A stretch of 64,000 nucleotides of DNA from Rostratula benghalensis (lineage: Eukaryota > Chordata > Aves > Charadriiformes > Rostratulidae). The translations under genes were made by a program, and so were the position numbers. Positions 1-61,500 of the stretch are shown here, piece by piece. Position 1 is the stretch's first letter. Every line of letters starts with the position of its first letter. The DNA lies in the NCBI GenBank assembly GCA_013399305.1, contig VXAI01000038.1:881194-945193 (forward strand). Direction: 5' to 3'. The notes beneath the pieces were generated by a model that saw nothing but the letters and a program-made list of their open reading frames with translations, was not told the DNA's origin and searched no databases.

Positions 1-942
1 TGCTGTCGAGCTTCATGCCAATAAGGCGTTATCTCCCAACTCCACTCACGCATTGGAGACACAGAAAATGCACGTGGAAAGCAGAAAACTTGGGCTTCTA
101 GAATCCCATTTGCTGTCAGTAAGAAACTATTATTTTATATACAAAGATACCTAGAGATCTCAGGGAGAAAGGTTCAAGGCAAATAAATACATTTTTAACA
201 TTTTATTGATGAACAGCAGAAATTGCAGCTTTTGTTTATCATACTGCTGGATGTCATATCAATTTGTACATGTCTAAAGAAATTTCTGCACGTTTTCAAC
301 AGAACAGCCACTGTACTGAAAACAACTTAGGCATATGGTGCCACAGTCCTGGACATCATCATGAGAAAGATGAGGATATGGAGAAGTGTGGTGGGAGCAG
401 CAGAGGGATCTGAGGACTGTAAATCCAGCTACAGCCAATTGTAAAGAGTAAATTGTAAATTGTCTCTGGCTATTTTGTGCTGAGCCATGTGTTGCCTTGA
501 CTACACGGCCAGCAATACCTTAAAGATAGCTGAAGTGTGTCTGTACAAGCTACACAAAATGATTACTTTTTTTCTTTGAAAAGAACAGGATCTGACTGAC
601 GTTATACAGTAAGCATTGCAAGTGGCCTTTTAATACATCTTTCTTCCCAGGAGAAAGTTTTGTCCTCATGGAACACACAATGTTCTTTAACCTGTATAAC
701 CAGAGGCTCAGTCAACTCCCACTCCATATCCTCATGGACACATCCCATAGTATTTTCTTCCAATGTTACTCCTGTACCTGTATCACAAGTAACTTCTCAG
801 TGCCATGAATGCTGTTGTTCATATTCTCTGTTAGCCATCTGTGTTATCACTGCCTTGCTTTAGAGTAGATGGTGCTCTAAAATAGGATACACATGCATAC
901 ATAATTATTTTCAGCTGAGAAGTGGTCTTACAATGGAGTGAA
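1..942 (-). other. DOCK2: DOCK2 3' untranslated region (extent uncertain)
   Basis: This is the sequence downstream of the DOCK2 stop codon on the minus strand. It is AT-rich and has no further DOCK2 coding sequence. A candidate AATAAA lies at 202-207 and an ATTAAA variant at 629-634 (both on the minus strand), so the transcript could end near 170-190 or near 605-620. A 64-codon stretch without stops occurs at 605-796. No start of a neighbouring gene is recognised. Confidence 0.5.
202..207 (-). terminator. Candidate polyadenylation signal AATAAA for DOCK2
   Basis: The plus strand reads TTTATT, so the minus strand carries a canonical AATAAA 736 bases after the DOCK2 stop codon. The sequence just downstream on the minus strand is T-rich, which suits a cleavage region. 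Such hexamers occur by chance in AT-rich DNA, so this is a candidate only. Confidence 0.35.
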
Positions 943-48483
<47,541 letters not shown>

Positions 48484-51400
48484 CTAAAAAAGAAAAGCAA
48501 TGATACAGGTAAATAAATGCAATCTTTGGGAATCTACCACAACTGGGGTGATACTGATGGAAACATTTAAACACTGAACCTACTAGAAGAACCCAGGTTC
48601 ATACAGATGTGAACACAACACGTGAGAGCCTGTACAATGGCATGTTATTTATAGTCTGTTATACATAAAAAACATCTAGACATGCAATTGTCCAAAAATT
48701 TCTTGATGCTCATTGAAAAATTCAGACAACTGAATTGCTTTTCCTCTGCTGCACACTGCACTGAGTTCTCAAGAAAACCTAGAGAACAATTATTCAAAAC
48801 CAATTTTACCCTCTATGTGACAAAACCGAATCATTTTTACAGGAGTGTTGCTGCCTCCTCCTGGGTGTGACAGCTGGAAGAGTTCCTGTACTCACATTAT
48901 TACTTAGGAGCTGCCACTGCATTTTCCCGATCCAAGGACACTATGTGCTGCTTTTCTGGCTTCTCACAGGTGGGGAGGAGAGGATGAAGCCTCTGCTCCT
49001 CTTCCTCCTCAGGTTGATCATAAAAATACATTCAAAGCTGAATTAATGCAGTTATTTCTTCCAAGAGGAAGACTGTGAACATGATCCTTCCAGCTTGAAA
49101 AGCAGCACTTCTTTATACTCGTTATTCACGCAGCAAGTTTAAGTCACATTTCTAAAGCGAATTTCTTTTTATCTTTCCAGCATACTACATTTGTAAAACA
49201 AAAATCAATTGTATCTCCAAATATCTATAAAGTTTATTTAAATAATTCAGTTTCATTCAATTTACAGGCTTGAAAACAAGTGATCCATTTTCCTTTACTT
49301 CATAGGTAAAATTTTAAAATATTTTAAGTTGAAATATTTCTACAGGAAAAAACACTGCAACCTGAAAAAGGTGAACACAAGGGAAAAACAACCCTAAGTG
49401 TTCAGATGCAATGACTGAGCATCAACTAGCGATTACCAACCAGGAGAAAGATCTATTAGTTACAACAGACAGGTCCACAAACCCCCCATCGTCATCGTGT
49501 GTAGCAGCATCAGAAAAAGCACCAATTCACTAAGCAGAATTATTAGCAAAGATTAAGAGCTTGCAGGATATCTATATGTTATGTCAAAGGAATGTTGCCT
49601 CCTTGTGTTGGATTCTTTATGGTGTTCTGGGCTCTCATTTCAAAGAGACAAACAAATACAAAAATTAAAAAAGAGAGAAGAAACCAAGCAAATAAATGTG
49701 ATAAAGCAGTGATCCAACACATTTAATAGGTTGTGCCTGGGGGTCCTTTAGTGAGGGGACACCACGTGGCTGAGGGAGACGATAGAATCTATAAAATGAA
49801 AACTGGATGGGAGCGAGAGACTTTCTCTTCACTGTTTCTCACGCAAGCACTGGAAAGCACTGAACAAAATCAGAACGCACATTCAAAATAAGCAAGAGAT
49901 GTTGCTGCTGGTCTTGCTTAGCTGTGGAACTCGCTTTACAGGATACTGGGAACACCTGAATTTTATACTGGCTCCGAAGTGATGAGACACATCACAGCCA
50001 ACAGCAAAGGGGGGAGTACTAAATGTCCTTGCTCACTGGAGGCTGGGAGAACACATCCAACGGTGTTCTTTCCCAGCTCTGCTGTTGTACTGTTCCCTTG
50101 GCAGCCCTTTATGAGCCACTACCAGAAACAGAACAGTCAGTGAAATGAATTTCAGCCTTATCTCCACAAAAAAAAATTTGCAAGGGCTAAATTCAGTTTC
50201 TTAATGAGGGAGGTTAAGCTAAAGTTCAGCTTTTGGCAGGCTTCTGCCAGGGAATCCTATTTAAGCAGTAAGCAATAGTGCAAAGGAGCACACACCACTT
50301 CATTACAGCACTGACTTCACTGGCTGCATGGAAATTCTTTGTGATGGTTATGGTTTTCCACAAGGAAAAAAATTATTTGTGAAAACCTAAAGAACATTTT
50401 CTTTCCAGCCATGTACCATTCCTCTGTAATCACCACCTCTGTAGAGTCACAGAACTGCCCTGGACCCACTGTAATTCTGACCTCAGTTGCTCTGAACAGG
50501 CTGTTGTAACTCTCTTCTTGGCCTTTTACGTGATCAACTCTTATTCTGGAAAATGTGATTTCCTCTGCAAGCTGCCCCACAAGAAAATAAAAACACCTTT
50601 CCTTAATGCTTCACTCACACGGGTGCATTTATCTCTACAAAACTGCCTGATGTTTGACACAAACAGTTTAAGATTTTGAAGAAGGAAAAAAAAAAAGTAT
50701 TCTAAAAGGAATGTTCTACTTCAGACAGCACAAACAAAATACCCAACAAGGCAGAATCAGCCATCACACCTTGCTCTGCATCTCAGCATCCTCATTACTC
50801 TAATGAGTATGAATTTTGGGTTGAGGCCTTCGTAATGTCATGTCTTTTCTGTACAACTACACCACTCTAGATTCTCCCACGATTTACAAAGTCTGTATCT
50901 CTGGCCAACTCACATAATCAAGTGGTTTAGCTCCAGCTGTGCACAGAGTAGTATTTCCCTTCCCTCAGAAAAACTTTTGTTTGGGTAGAAGGGGCTGTCC
51001 TCCATTTTTGAGACTTTCTTTAACATTTCCCAGCTTCTGAATATTTACTCACTCCAGCACCAGGTGAAATGTGTCACCCAAAATCCTTTTGGGCAGCATC
51101 TGGTCAGGTGCTGATAATTTGTCTTACATTAAAAAACCCCTACACTTTATGACACTGGTTTTTAGCACAAAAATACTGTGCAAGACACAGAAGAAATAGT
51201 CATAACTTAAACACGCATGAAATTTATTAGTGCAAATCTATATGGTAATAGGGACATATTTCTTGTGTGTTGCATTTTAACATTTTTGTGAAAAGCTTGT
51301 GGGTTAATGTTACCCATACATAAAAAGCCTCAAGGACACTTGAGAAATACTGAGGTACTTAATGTCCAGTAAAAATTAATGACAATATTTCAAATACTTA

Positions 51401-54400
51401 GGGGATATGTAAGATATCCGCTGTGAACATCCCTTCCATTCTCACAGATATTTTTATCTGACGTGCTGGAATGACACATTTGCAGGCAGCATGCAATACT
51501 TGCAGGCTGTCAAGTTACAAATATTTTCGTGCACTTGTATTTTGCCTAAAGGGTGTATCTATTTCTGTCACTGGAAGTCACTTAGGCTGTAGGTTTGAAT
51601 TCTATTCCTGGCTCCTGCCAATGCCATACTGTCCTACCTCAGTGACTGCACTTCTATATGCCCTGGTCTCCCCTTTCACCAAAAGGGGTTAATTAATAAA
51701 TTAACCAGTCAGAAGTACAAAGCCAAGCAGATACTAATAAAACACTCTGAGATTTTGATGAAAAAAAGATAAAATATAAATTATCACTGAGAGATTATTC
51801 CTATTTAAAGACCTAAACATCACTCCAAGAGGAGAGAGCTAAAGTCATTCCTTACTTGATTATAATTAAGTACTGATGTTATGAATAACTGACACAATGG
51901 AGAAGGCACAGCTAGGAAATAGGTGGTAAAACGTGTGTCCTCAGCAGGCCAGAAAATCGCCATGGGTACAGTCTGACTTCACAAGTTAGTTCTTGAGAAA
52001 ACAGTACTGAGAGGGATTACCTTGTGCTGGTGTACCACTGCTTACTTGTGCAGCAGATCACTGGAGCTCACCTCCTCTGAACCTGGGGGCTGCTGCTCAG
52101 TTTTCTTTGCAAGCTTACACTGATCAAGCCTGACCAAAGGACTGAGTCTTCATTTCTCAAACAGATCACGTCACAAAGTGTTTTTTCTGCTTAACCTTCT
52201 CCTCTTGTCACATTTTGACTTAATTTCAGTCATCAGAAAGGGCTACAAATACGTTCTTTCAGGTATTGATGATAACTTTTCTACAGTTACTTAATAAGAA
52301 TTCATTTTGTATCAGTTTAAATAATTGTCATCTAAACCCACTGAAATTCATTTACCCATAATTCCCATGTTTCCTGAGTTTATGGTGACTGATGTTTCAA
52401 ATTTACAGTTTATACCATTCTTTTAGGCCTGAAGATTTATGGATGATCTTCAAAAGGCCAAAATCTCTGGACTTTGTGTATAAGAAGGCAAGGGTTTGGT
52501 TTAGGAGACCGACAGAATGGCCATGGTTCAACCACTACCATCTCCTTTACCTTTCTACATCTCCTGCTGTTTCTGCTTTGCCTAATTGTATTGTCCGAGA
52601 AATTTCTGCCAAATTTTAGCTTGAAAGCCCAATGATTAGGACCCTCTGCAACCGTACTTGGACCAAATACTTAGATGGAAGTTCCAAATAGGGACAGAAC
52701 AGTACTGTAAGTAACATATATAAATCATTTAAGACCAACAAAGCTGACAATTTCTAAGTCATCCTAAAATGAAAATTTTATTTCAAATCTATTCTCCCTC
52801 AAACAAAATAAAACAGAGGGGCTGGGATGGCACAAAGAAACAATATTGTATTCGTAAACATGTTGTTAATCCAAGCAGGATTTCAATGCTATCCTTAGAA
52901 GCTGATTAGTCTCTATTTAACAGTAAAATAGGTCTGCACAGTGTCCTTGCTTTTGAAGTGCAAATAGATGATAAACCTAAAATCTAGATCTGGAACTTCA
53001 AGCTATTTTTAGCAAACAAGTTAGAACTAGTGCATCAACTCCGTGCTACATAAAACAAAGTGATGATTACAGTAAAACAAAACAAACCCCAAAAAACTTA
53101 AATTTGCATTGCTTGCAGCTTTACCAAAGCTGCCCGTTTTCTGCACCCTTTTTCAGACACAGAATACTTCTGAGTCCACAACATAATTTCATGAAAGGTG
53201 CCCAAATCAGGTACAGAATTAGAAACCTTCCTGAAAACCATGAATTGACCTTTCCTTAGACTCTTACACATGAATTCTATTAAAGCAGTGGTCCACAGCA
53301 GTGAGATGCTCTTCAACGTCTTTTCAAGTTCAAAAGACTAAAATGTGGAAGCTGACTCCTTCAACTTTGAGATGAGCAATCCAGACACTGAGGTGAAGGC
53401 TGAATTCATTCACGTCAGCATTGATGAACTGAGCATTTGCTATGTCTTCTAGAGTTGCAGTTACACTAATGTAAAGATAGGTGGAAAAAATTCATCAAGT
53501 CTAAACTTCTACTGGATAATGAGACACAGAAAATAGAGATGACTTTAAAAGATCACTATTTCCTGTGTTGTTGTGCAAGTTATTACTGAAACAAATCATT
53601 GAGATGCTGTAATATATGGGTTTTTCTAAATCACACGTGAAAACCAGTGAAGACATGGATAGTTTCTAAACCTCAAAACTTCTTCCCACATACCCCAAAT
53701 GCTTTTCCTTCAGAGAATTTGCTCCACAAATTATAAAGGTTTTATACTAACTTCAGTTCAGCAAGGGTTTGATTGGGGTTTTTTTTGCAAACACAAAAGC
53801 CTGATCAATCAGCACTTTCACCAGTAGATCCTCTACTTGGGCAGCTGAGGAATACAAGGGGAGTTCTTTCAAAGCCTGGGAGATGCACTGACTATTAATT
53901 CAGAGATCTGTTCTGATTTGTGATAGATGTAGCCTTGCCAGTACGCCAAATATATGAACTCTAGAGTAGATACTAGGAGAGCTGAAATAATTTCTATTGA
54001 CTTGACAGCAGCATCCTCAAAATGCTTCACACAAGACACCTGATGGGTATTTTAACATGAAGGAAGCACGAAGGAAAAAGAGCTGACATCAACTGATTCT
54101 TTTATAGGCTTCTTCCTTCCTGTGTGCAAAGCTAGAAGGCAGTGTGGTACATACAGAGGAGATTAATAGAGTGAGTCAGGTCCAATCCCAAATGCTCATC
54201 AATGTCAATGACCAAAACATCCATCAGCAATTATAAACTAAACCTGGAAGATATGAAATACAAAGAGAGACCAGACAAATAGTCAGGGTGACAGGAAAGA
54301 TTAAAAATAAACATTTACTGTTTCAGTGACCAAAACAGAGCAGCAGGAGAAAGCCTGAGAAAACAGGTGAAAAGATAATAACAAAAATCCTTACAAAGCA

Positions 54401-57400
54401 ACAGCAGAAATGATGTCCAAACAATATGGCAAGCTATCATTGATTCAGGAATGAAGAGCAATGCAAGATGGAAACGCTATTTAAAAAGCTTGTAGCTATG
54501 TGAAACGTAGTTATTAAGAGCACAATAATGGCAACACTCAGGAAGCAATCCACTTCCATGGTAACTGGGAAAATAGGGCCAGTGATGCAAAGAAAGTAGT
54601 ATTATTTAATCGTATTTCTCCCCTGTGTCAACTCAGTATCATTACAGACTGAAGAATATTTTTTTGTACCATTCACATTGAATACTAATGATAAAGCAAT
54701 TGTCATTTTCCTAAATTCCTCTTCAATGTATGTCCAGAGAATCTGTGCAAATAGCATGGCCAGAAAATAACTGCTTAAAAACACCCGCTCTCCACCTCCT
54801 CCCGTCTCAGTTATAAATCATTTGCTATGAACAATTCATTTACTTTATTAGTATTATTTGAAAGTTTACCTTGAATAGCAAGCACACAAAGCTCAGAGAT
54901 GCTGTAACGTATCAGAGGTAATTGGACAGCAGCACAAAAGCAGCACCCACAGAAAGACAAGGAGGAGCAATCGCTGCAAGGCTCTAGAGGTGAAGTTTCC
55001 ATTTGAGATCTCTTGACTTTGCCTACAGTCTCTTTGTGGCTTTTCCTTCAGCAGCTCCCCACAGCTCATTTAGGATTGCTTATCAAAATACATTTTCCAA
55101 CCTGCCTATTAGGTCACGTGCATGTCTAACTCTTCTGAAACTATGATGTTTAACAGGTTTTAGGGAACTTCATAGCATACTTCTAAGCATACAAAAAGCT
55201 CTCATAACAGACTCTGATATAAGTAACTTAGTTTGAAAGGCATTTTCACTAATTTTCCTTATATTGTACCTTCTCACTTCAATCTCCTTTTTCATGTATT
55301 CCAGTTAATTGTTTGCAGAATAGAAATATTTTGAATTAAAACAAAAAAATAATTAAAATCCACATGATTCTTGGTGGTAAGTCTGGAAGTAAGATACAAA
55401 GCTGAAAGCCACTTAATATACATGCATGTAATGGCTTAACGTGTTTATATCAGGATATCATACACTAATAAAAACTTGTGTGGCCTTCCCTTTTGAAGGA
55501 CTTTGAATTGATATTGTGAAATTACTTCTCCATTCTTCCAATTATTTTTATTTTTCACCTTACTGTAATTTTTGTACTTATCATGTAGTCCTCATTTCCA
55601 TCTACCTAAAAATGGTGCAGAGGTGACATTTTGGTGAGCATGCTTTCATGGATCTTTCTAGGGCTTATTTCTAGTAATGTGTGTATTATTTCACATGCCA
55701 AAGGATTGTAACTGGAGCATTGCACAAAATTAACAGATAACTCTGTGAACAAAATTTCCTGCCTTTTAGGGAAGCCTAGTTTTTTCTGAAGCCAAGAAGA
55801 CGATGTGTAATTACAGGTACAGACAACTCTGCATCTGCCCCTTCTCCGATTGCTGCTCACTTGTGATCACTGCTCCACAGCCCAAAGCACACCAGTACAG
55901 CACAAGCTGCACCGCACCAGGAGATTGTGTCTTTGCACAAGTTCCTGATGCAGAAAATGGGTAAGACACCAGCAGAGTTATTTTGGGATGTTGCTGTTCA
56001 AAAATACGCGAATGAACATTCAAAGTAATGTTAAATATGAGAAAACGGTATATATTTATTTTCTTGAACATCTCTTAAGATATGAAGTGCTGGCCAAAAT
56101 TCCTAATCAGAAAGGGGAAGACAGAAAGGTTGACTGATAGCATTTAAAACACTTGAAGACAATTATGAATACTGAGTTGTTATTTTCAGGTTTTTTTCCA
56201 CAGGGACATATTTACAACAGATTAGTTGGGTAATGTCTTTGTTATTTATTTACTCATTTGTATGTATGTTCTACAGACTAGAAAATACCACTCAGTGTCA
56301 AATGGTTTACTGAAAATATACAAAAGTATTTTATAAGAGGCTACACACATAGCAAAGAACCTTAGAGATATCTATACTCAAGTCAAAAGTTGTATTTGGA
56401 AAAATAACGGTTTATCTTAACATCTCTCTGAAAACATCAAACCAACAAGTTGTTTCTCTGCTTTTAGTTCAGGAGACCTCATACTCCAGAAGCAGGAGCA
56501 TCTTAGGAGTCGGTACCAAGAGAGCTGAGATACTCTGCGGTGGGAGTGGGAAAGGGAGCGTGTCTCCTCTCTGCCCTTTGGACAGAAGATGAACCAACTG
56601 CAGTAAGAAGGCACTAGGCACCTATTGTGCACCACCACCGGTGTACACAACAGCCTCGCTGGCTGGGTGGATGATGTGCTGCACTCACCACGTAATTAAG
56701 GGCTTAGATACTTGGTAACCAAATAATTCCATAACACGGGTAACAACGAGCAACACCGAGAGTCAGTGCAGAATAAGCACCTTAGAGTATCTGGTGCGAG
56801 AAAAACGCAAGTGACTGAAAAGTAGGGTTCCATCAGGCACAACCAGACTCAAACACCTACAGGTGGAAGAGCTGGTGTCTGCCAGGCTGGGAACTGACAG
56901 CAGAGCATTAAATGACTCAGTGAGACACGTCAGCCACAGCAGGAAATGTAACTCTCCATGAAAGTAAATTTACAACCCACGGTGAGACACTGCCTCTTCT
57001 CTTTACCGCCTCACTCCCTTTGCCCAGGACTAACTTTATGCCATTTGCCCTTTTACAAGTATTGACTTTTGCAGGGACTGGGAAAGACAACTAGGAAACA
57101 GAGTTACCTCGATTTAATGGAAAGTAGATACAAATCTGAGAATACTGAGACACTGTCTACCAAATACCCCAAAAGAAAAACAAAAAAGAAATGCATGAAA
57201 AGTCCTTTGCCTTCGAGAGGGATTTTATATTAACGGGGAAATTGCATTTCAGCACAGACACTTTTAGTCTCACAGCAAAACCAAACTGTCCAAGGACACA
57301 TCTTATTACTATATGTGATTAAAGCAATGGCGGAACAGCACGAACTGTTTGAACTTGTTACAATACTTCATTTGCTCTTTTGTGTTCGTCCGCATAAAAG

Positions 57401-58251
57401 ACTATTTTCATTAGACATTCATAGCTGTTCCTTAAAATACTTTTTCCTGTATGACAAGTTCTGTAATAAGCCATAAGCACATGTGTAAATCCAGTCTGGA
57501 CCCTGAAATTCAAGCCCTTAACAACTGCATTTCTGTCATGGACGCTTAGGCCAGTCAGGAGTTGCCAGAGGAAAATGAGATCAAAGGAAGGAGTTACTTG
57601 TATACAACAGACCAGCCTTCTGAATTCTGCCTTATTTGTGCAAAATACACTGCAACACCCTCATCCAACCTTAGTTACATAATTGCATCTTAACTCCCAA
57701 TACATCTTTGAAAAACAAGAGTCATGCTAACATAAACTACTGCCTCCCTCTTCCCCCTTAGGAATAAGTAAATAAATCTCCCTTTTCATTCTCTGCAAGA
57801 CAAATAATGAGCCAGGGAACATTTTAAGCAAACTGTTAACACATAGTTGGATAGAATAAATCTGAGTTTTCTTCTACATTTCCTATGAGAGCAGAACCAA
57901 TTCATATTAATAACCAAGGAACTAAAGTTAAGAAGGATTTTTTTTTCTATTTGCATAATTAAAACGGTATTCTTGATTTCAAAATCTCATTACAATTGTT
58001 ATAAATTGAGTACCAGATTAGAGAACCAGCTGGAGTAAAGGATAATGCATACTCTTACTAAGTGAAGCTGTGCACCTTGTGTATAGTCACATCCAATAAT
58101 GCCTGTGAATAGTCACAGTACCCCCTGACATCAATACATGTATCAGAGCATTAAACATTTCTAAAGCACAAAAATGTGACAAGCTTTAATGTCAACCAAC
58201 AGATAGATAGAAGACTGAGAAGTAGTTCTAATATTCCATTTCATTTGGAGC

Positions 58252-58294
58252 TTTTCTCCCTTCCAACTTGAGATACTCTATGATTCTATGAAAT
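58252..58294 (+). mobile_element. CR1 3' tip, extreme 5' truncation, sense on plus strand
   Basis: The plus strand reads TTTTCTCCCTTCCAACTTGA then CTCTATGATTCTATGAAA, matching the last about 40 bases of a CR1 (TCCCTTCCAACT ... ATGATTCTATGA) including two 3' repeat units. It is antisense to DOCK2. Confidence 0.75.
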
Positions 58295-58454
58295 TTAGTA
58301 AGTTGATAGTAGCAATATGGTTTGCAGCATCTCTCCCATAACCACGTAAGCTTCTTGCTTGGATAAGGCATGTTTCCCTACTTTCTGCAAACTCTGTTCA
58401 GTTTCCCTTCCCTCCTGAACTATTCTATATACAGCCTTGTATTGTAATATCTTG

Positions 58455-58501
58455 GATAATACACTGAAATTACTGAAATAGACTGATAATACACTGAAAT
58501 T
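58455..58501 (+). repeat. 17-bp direct repeat, 30-bp period
   Basis: GATAATACACTGAAATT occurs at 58,455-58,471 and again at 58,485-58,501, with ACTGAAATAGACT between them. It is probably a small local duplication. Confidence 0.85.
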
Positions 58502-61500
58502 GTGACTACCAGCTCTTCAGGTTTTCTCTTTGGAAAATGTAAAAGAAAGCGCAGTCCAACAGCCACCGCGTTTGTTATGCAGGCTTGTCACTGAACCAGT
58601 GGGGCTGCAACTCCAAAAATGCCATCCCCTCCTAACGCACAGAGCAATGGGTTATCAACTTTCACAGGACAACACTACAAGCAGCTGCTACTTCTGAAAA
58701 GAATTTTTCTCTTCAAAGGTAGAGCTGTTTAGGAACATGCACGGGTGTAATGGGCAAAGCATGTTTTTCAGAAGTCAGGTTTAACAGAGCCATTCACAGA
58801 TGGTTTACAAAAAAAAATCCATATCTGATGTCCCTCCTGTCCCTTGCTAGGTGACAAACAGGAATTTATTCTGCCGCATTTTACTGGTTGGCCAGGACCT
58901 GATGATACCAACAAAATCTATAGTTGCTGGCCGTCTGAGAAATGGTGAGGCACTTGGGGGGTGCAGGTGGCACTGATCTGAAGCCATAATGAGAATTTGC
59001 TGAATAAATAACGCTGCCACAACATGCGAGCTACATGAGAACCCAGTCTTGAGGGTGTTACAAAGCAGTTCACCAGCAAAGAGGCAGCTATTTTTAGTAT
59101 GTATAAAGAAAGGAAATTGGCCACGTTTCCAGCTGTTTTGCCAAGTACCTGCAGTGCTAAACCTTTCAAGTTAGACTTAAAAAGGGCTGGGGAACATTTG
59201 ACTCTGACAGATGTCTGCAAACACAGGTATACAGGTAATGAAAACATATTTTAGAAAAAGCTTAACTACTGGTGCTAGAAAATACCCTACAATCTTATCT
59301 CACATGAGTTTTTCAGCAAATAGGACCAGACCTTGAAATATACTAGTGAAAAATTGATTCCTTTTATTTATAAACACCTAAGTATATTGTCAGCAAGGTT
59401 CAAAAATCAACTCAAAGGGACAAACAAACAATGAAAGAGCTTACTAAGCGACTTCTGACTGGACACTAACCGAAACTGACTCCAGGTATTAATTACGATA
59501 AGATCAAGTCTTTTCAAACTCTGAACGAGCAATTACCATTTCAAAGCCCAGAGGAGCAGAAGGAAGGGATGGGAATATTTCCCTTGGGTTGCTAACCCCC
59601 TTAACCATTTCTTTTACTCAGCAGATCTGACTCTCTATGCGCTTCTTGTTGACAAGAAGGTATGGGAATTTCCTGGGAGGAATTATGTACCTCAATTAAA
59701 ATTATGAACAGCCGAGAGATGAACAGAATACAGGATATTACCTAAACCAATAAAGCATTTCCCCACAAATGCCATGTACCTAGGAATTACTGCTTTTAAT
59801 AACCTAATAGCCAAAAGTCTAACTATCACAAGTGGAATAAAGTGCCCATACAAGCAGTAGCAGCTAGTAAGAAGTGTGCAGTAAGCAACCTTGATTGGAA
59901 CAAAAGTTAATTAAATCTACCATGTGGGACTGTAAAAATATCTCAGATATTATATCCACATGACCTCAGTGAGGCTTTTACTATGTCCCACCTAGCATGC
60001 CACAAAAAGGTGTTCTTCCCAACTTGCTTTAACAGAAGGGGGAAATACAGACAAAAAAGGAAGGAAGGGAAAAAGAGGGAAAATAAGTGTAGTAACTCAT
60101 TCTCCTTTTTAATTCTCAGTTGCTAATAGAATACTCCCAGTCCAATGGGACCAGTACACAGCCTCTGCCTCCTTCAAATGGGCTTTGGTGGTCAGACCAC
60201 ACTTTGAGAGCAAACAGCACATAATTTATAATAGTGATTTAAAGTAATTTGAGTTAATTATTCCATCCTGATAAAGGCCAAGCTTGACTAAGTAAGTTTA
60301 GTCAATTAAGCTTCTACTTATATTCTTTGAACTCTTCTACCACAGTTTCTCATGGATATGAACGTGTCCATTTTCTCTTGCTTTGAACCTCGTAAAGAAG
60401 TCATTCTCTCATTCTTTTATCTATGCCAGACATCTAACATTTAGTAGAAATATCCCTGATACCATACATGCACTGTTTGTATTTCTGTAGACTAAGTGGA
60501 GTCTCCTGCTCATTAGGAACACCTTACTCCCAACCAGCCCAAACCTGCAGTACTAACTACTCTCTTCCCTGTCTTCTGCTTCTAAGGCCATGTACTCTGA
60601 TTTTACATCTCTCTACTGCAGTATATCCTGAAGCAAAATTCCTCCAATGCCCACTTTCCCTGCCAGGTCCAACACACAAGAAAGCGGCTGGGGCAGCCTG
60701 TCAGGCTTTGCTGGATGCCATAAGCACAACGTGCCAACTCCTCTCTGCCATCAGCTGGGTTACACAATACACACGCCTTGCAGCCTCTAACTAACAGTTT
60801 TGCAAATTCCAAAAAGGGAGACTCAAGATAAAATACCTCCGTAAACAGGCCCGCATGTAGCCTCCTGCTTAGAACAGGTGAATTAAGAATGCAAAACCTT
60901 AGCTCTGCTAACGCTTTTTGCAAGTTTCAATTTATTTTCCTCTCTTGTTGTTATTATAAGAGAACCCAGCCTGATCCCTTGTGACTTTTGCTCTGCTACT
61001 TCTCTGGTTTGGAGTAAAACATGTTAATAAGACACATCTAGATAACTAAATTAGTCCTCTGTTTATTTCACTGAACACCCACCCTCCTCAACAAAACCAA
61101 CCAAATAAAAAAAACCCAGACAACCCCAAATCTCTATAAAAGCCTGATAACAGAAATCCCCCCTCCCCGTTTTTGATTTAACATAAAATTAAGACATGAA
61201 AGCAAGATCAATAACTCATTTCCTTACGTAATCTTGGGAACAGCAACATAATCAAAGAGTATAAACTGCGCCAAGTCAATTTAGGCAAGCAATGTGTTTA
61301 GAGAAGCATGTTAAACAGCTTCTAGATATTTTTTAATGCTGACTTTTTCCTTTAAGTATTTTCATTTAACTTGCCCAATGCAGGGTAAGATTTAGAGCAA
61401 CAAAGCCTGCCTGGACTGAAGCGTCTCACAAAGTTCAGAGTCACTAGGAGGCGTTACCCACAAATTTACAGCACCACAAATAAATTTCTGTTGTTGGTAA

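Noticed and set aside
57949..57956. Octamer motif ATTTGCAT (another ATGCAAAT lies near 44.43 kb) as lymphoid enhancer sites
   Set aside because: An 8-bp motif is expected about twice in a 64-kb window by chance; no supporting cluster of other sites was seen.
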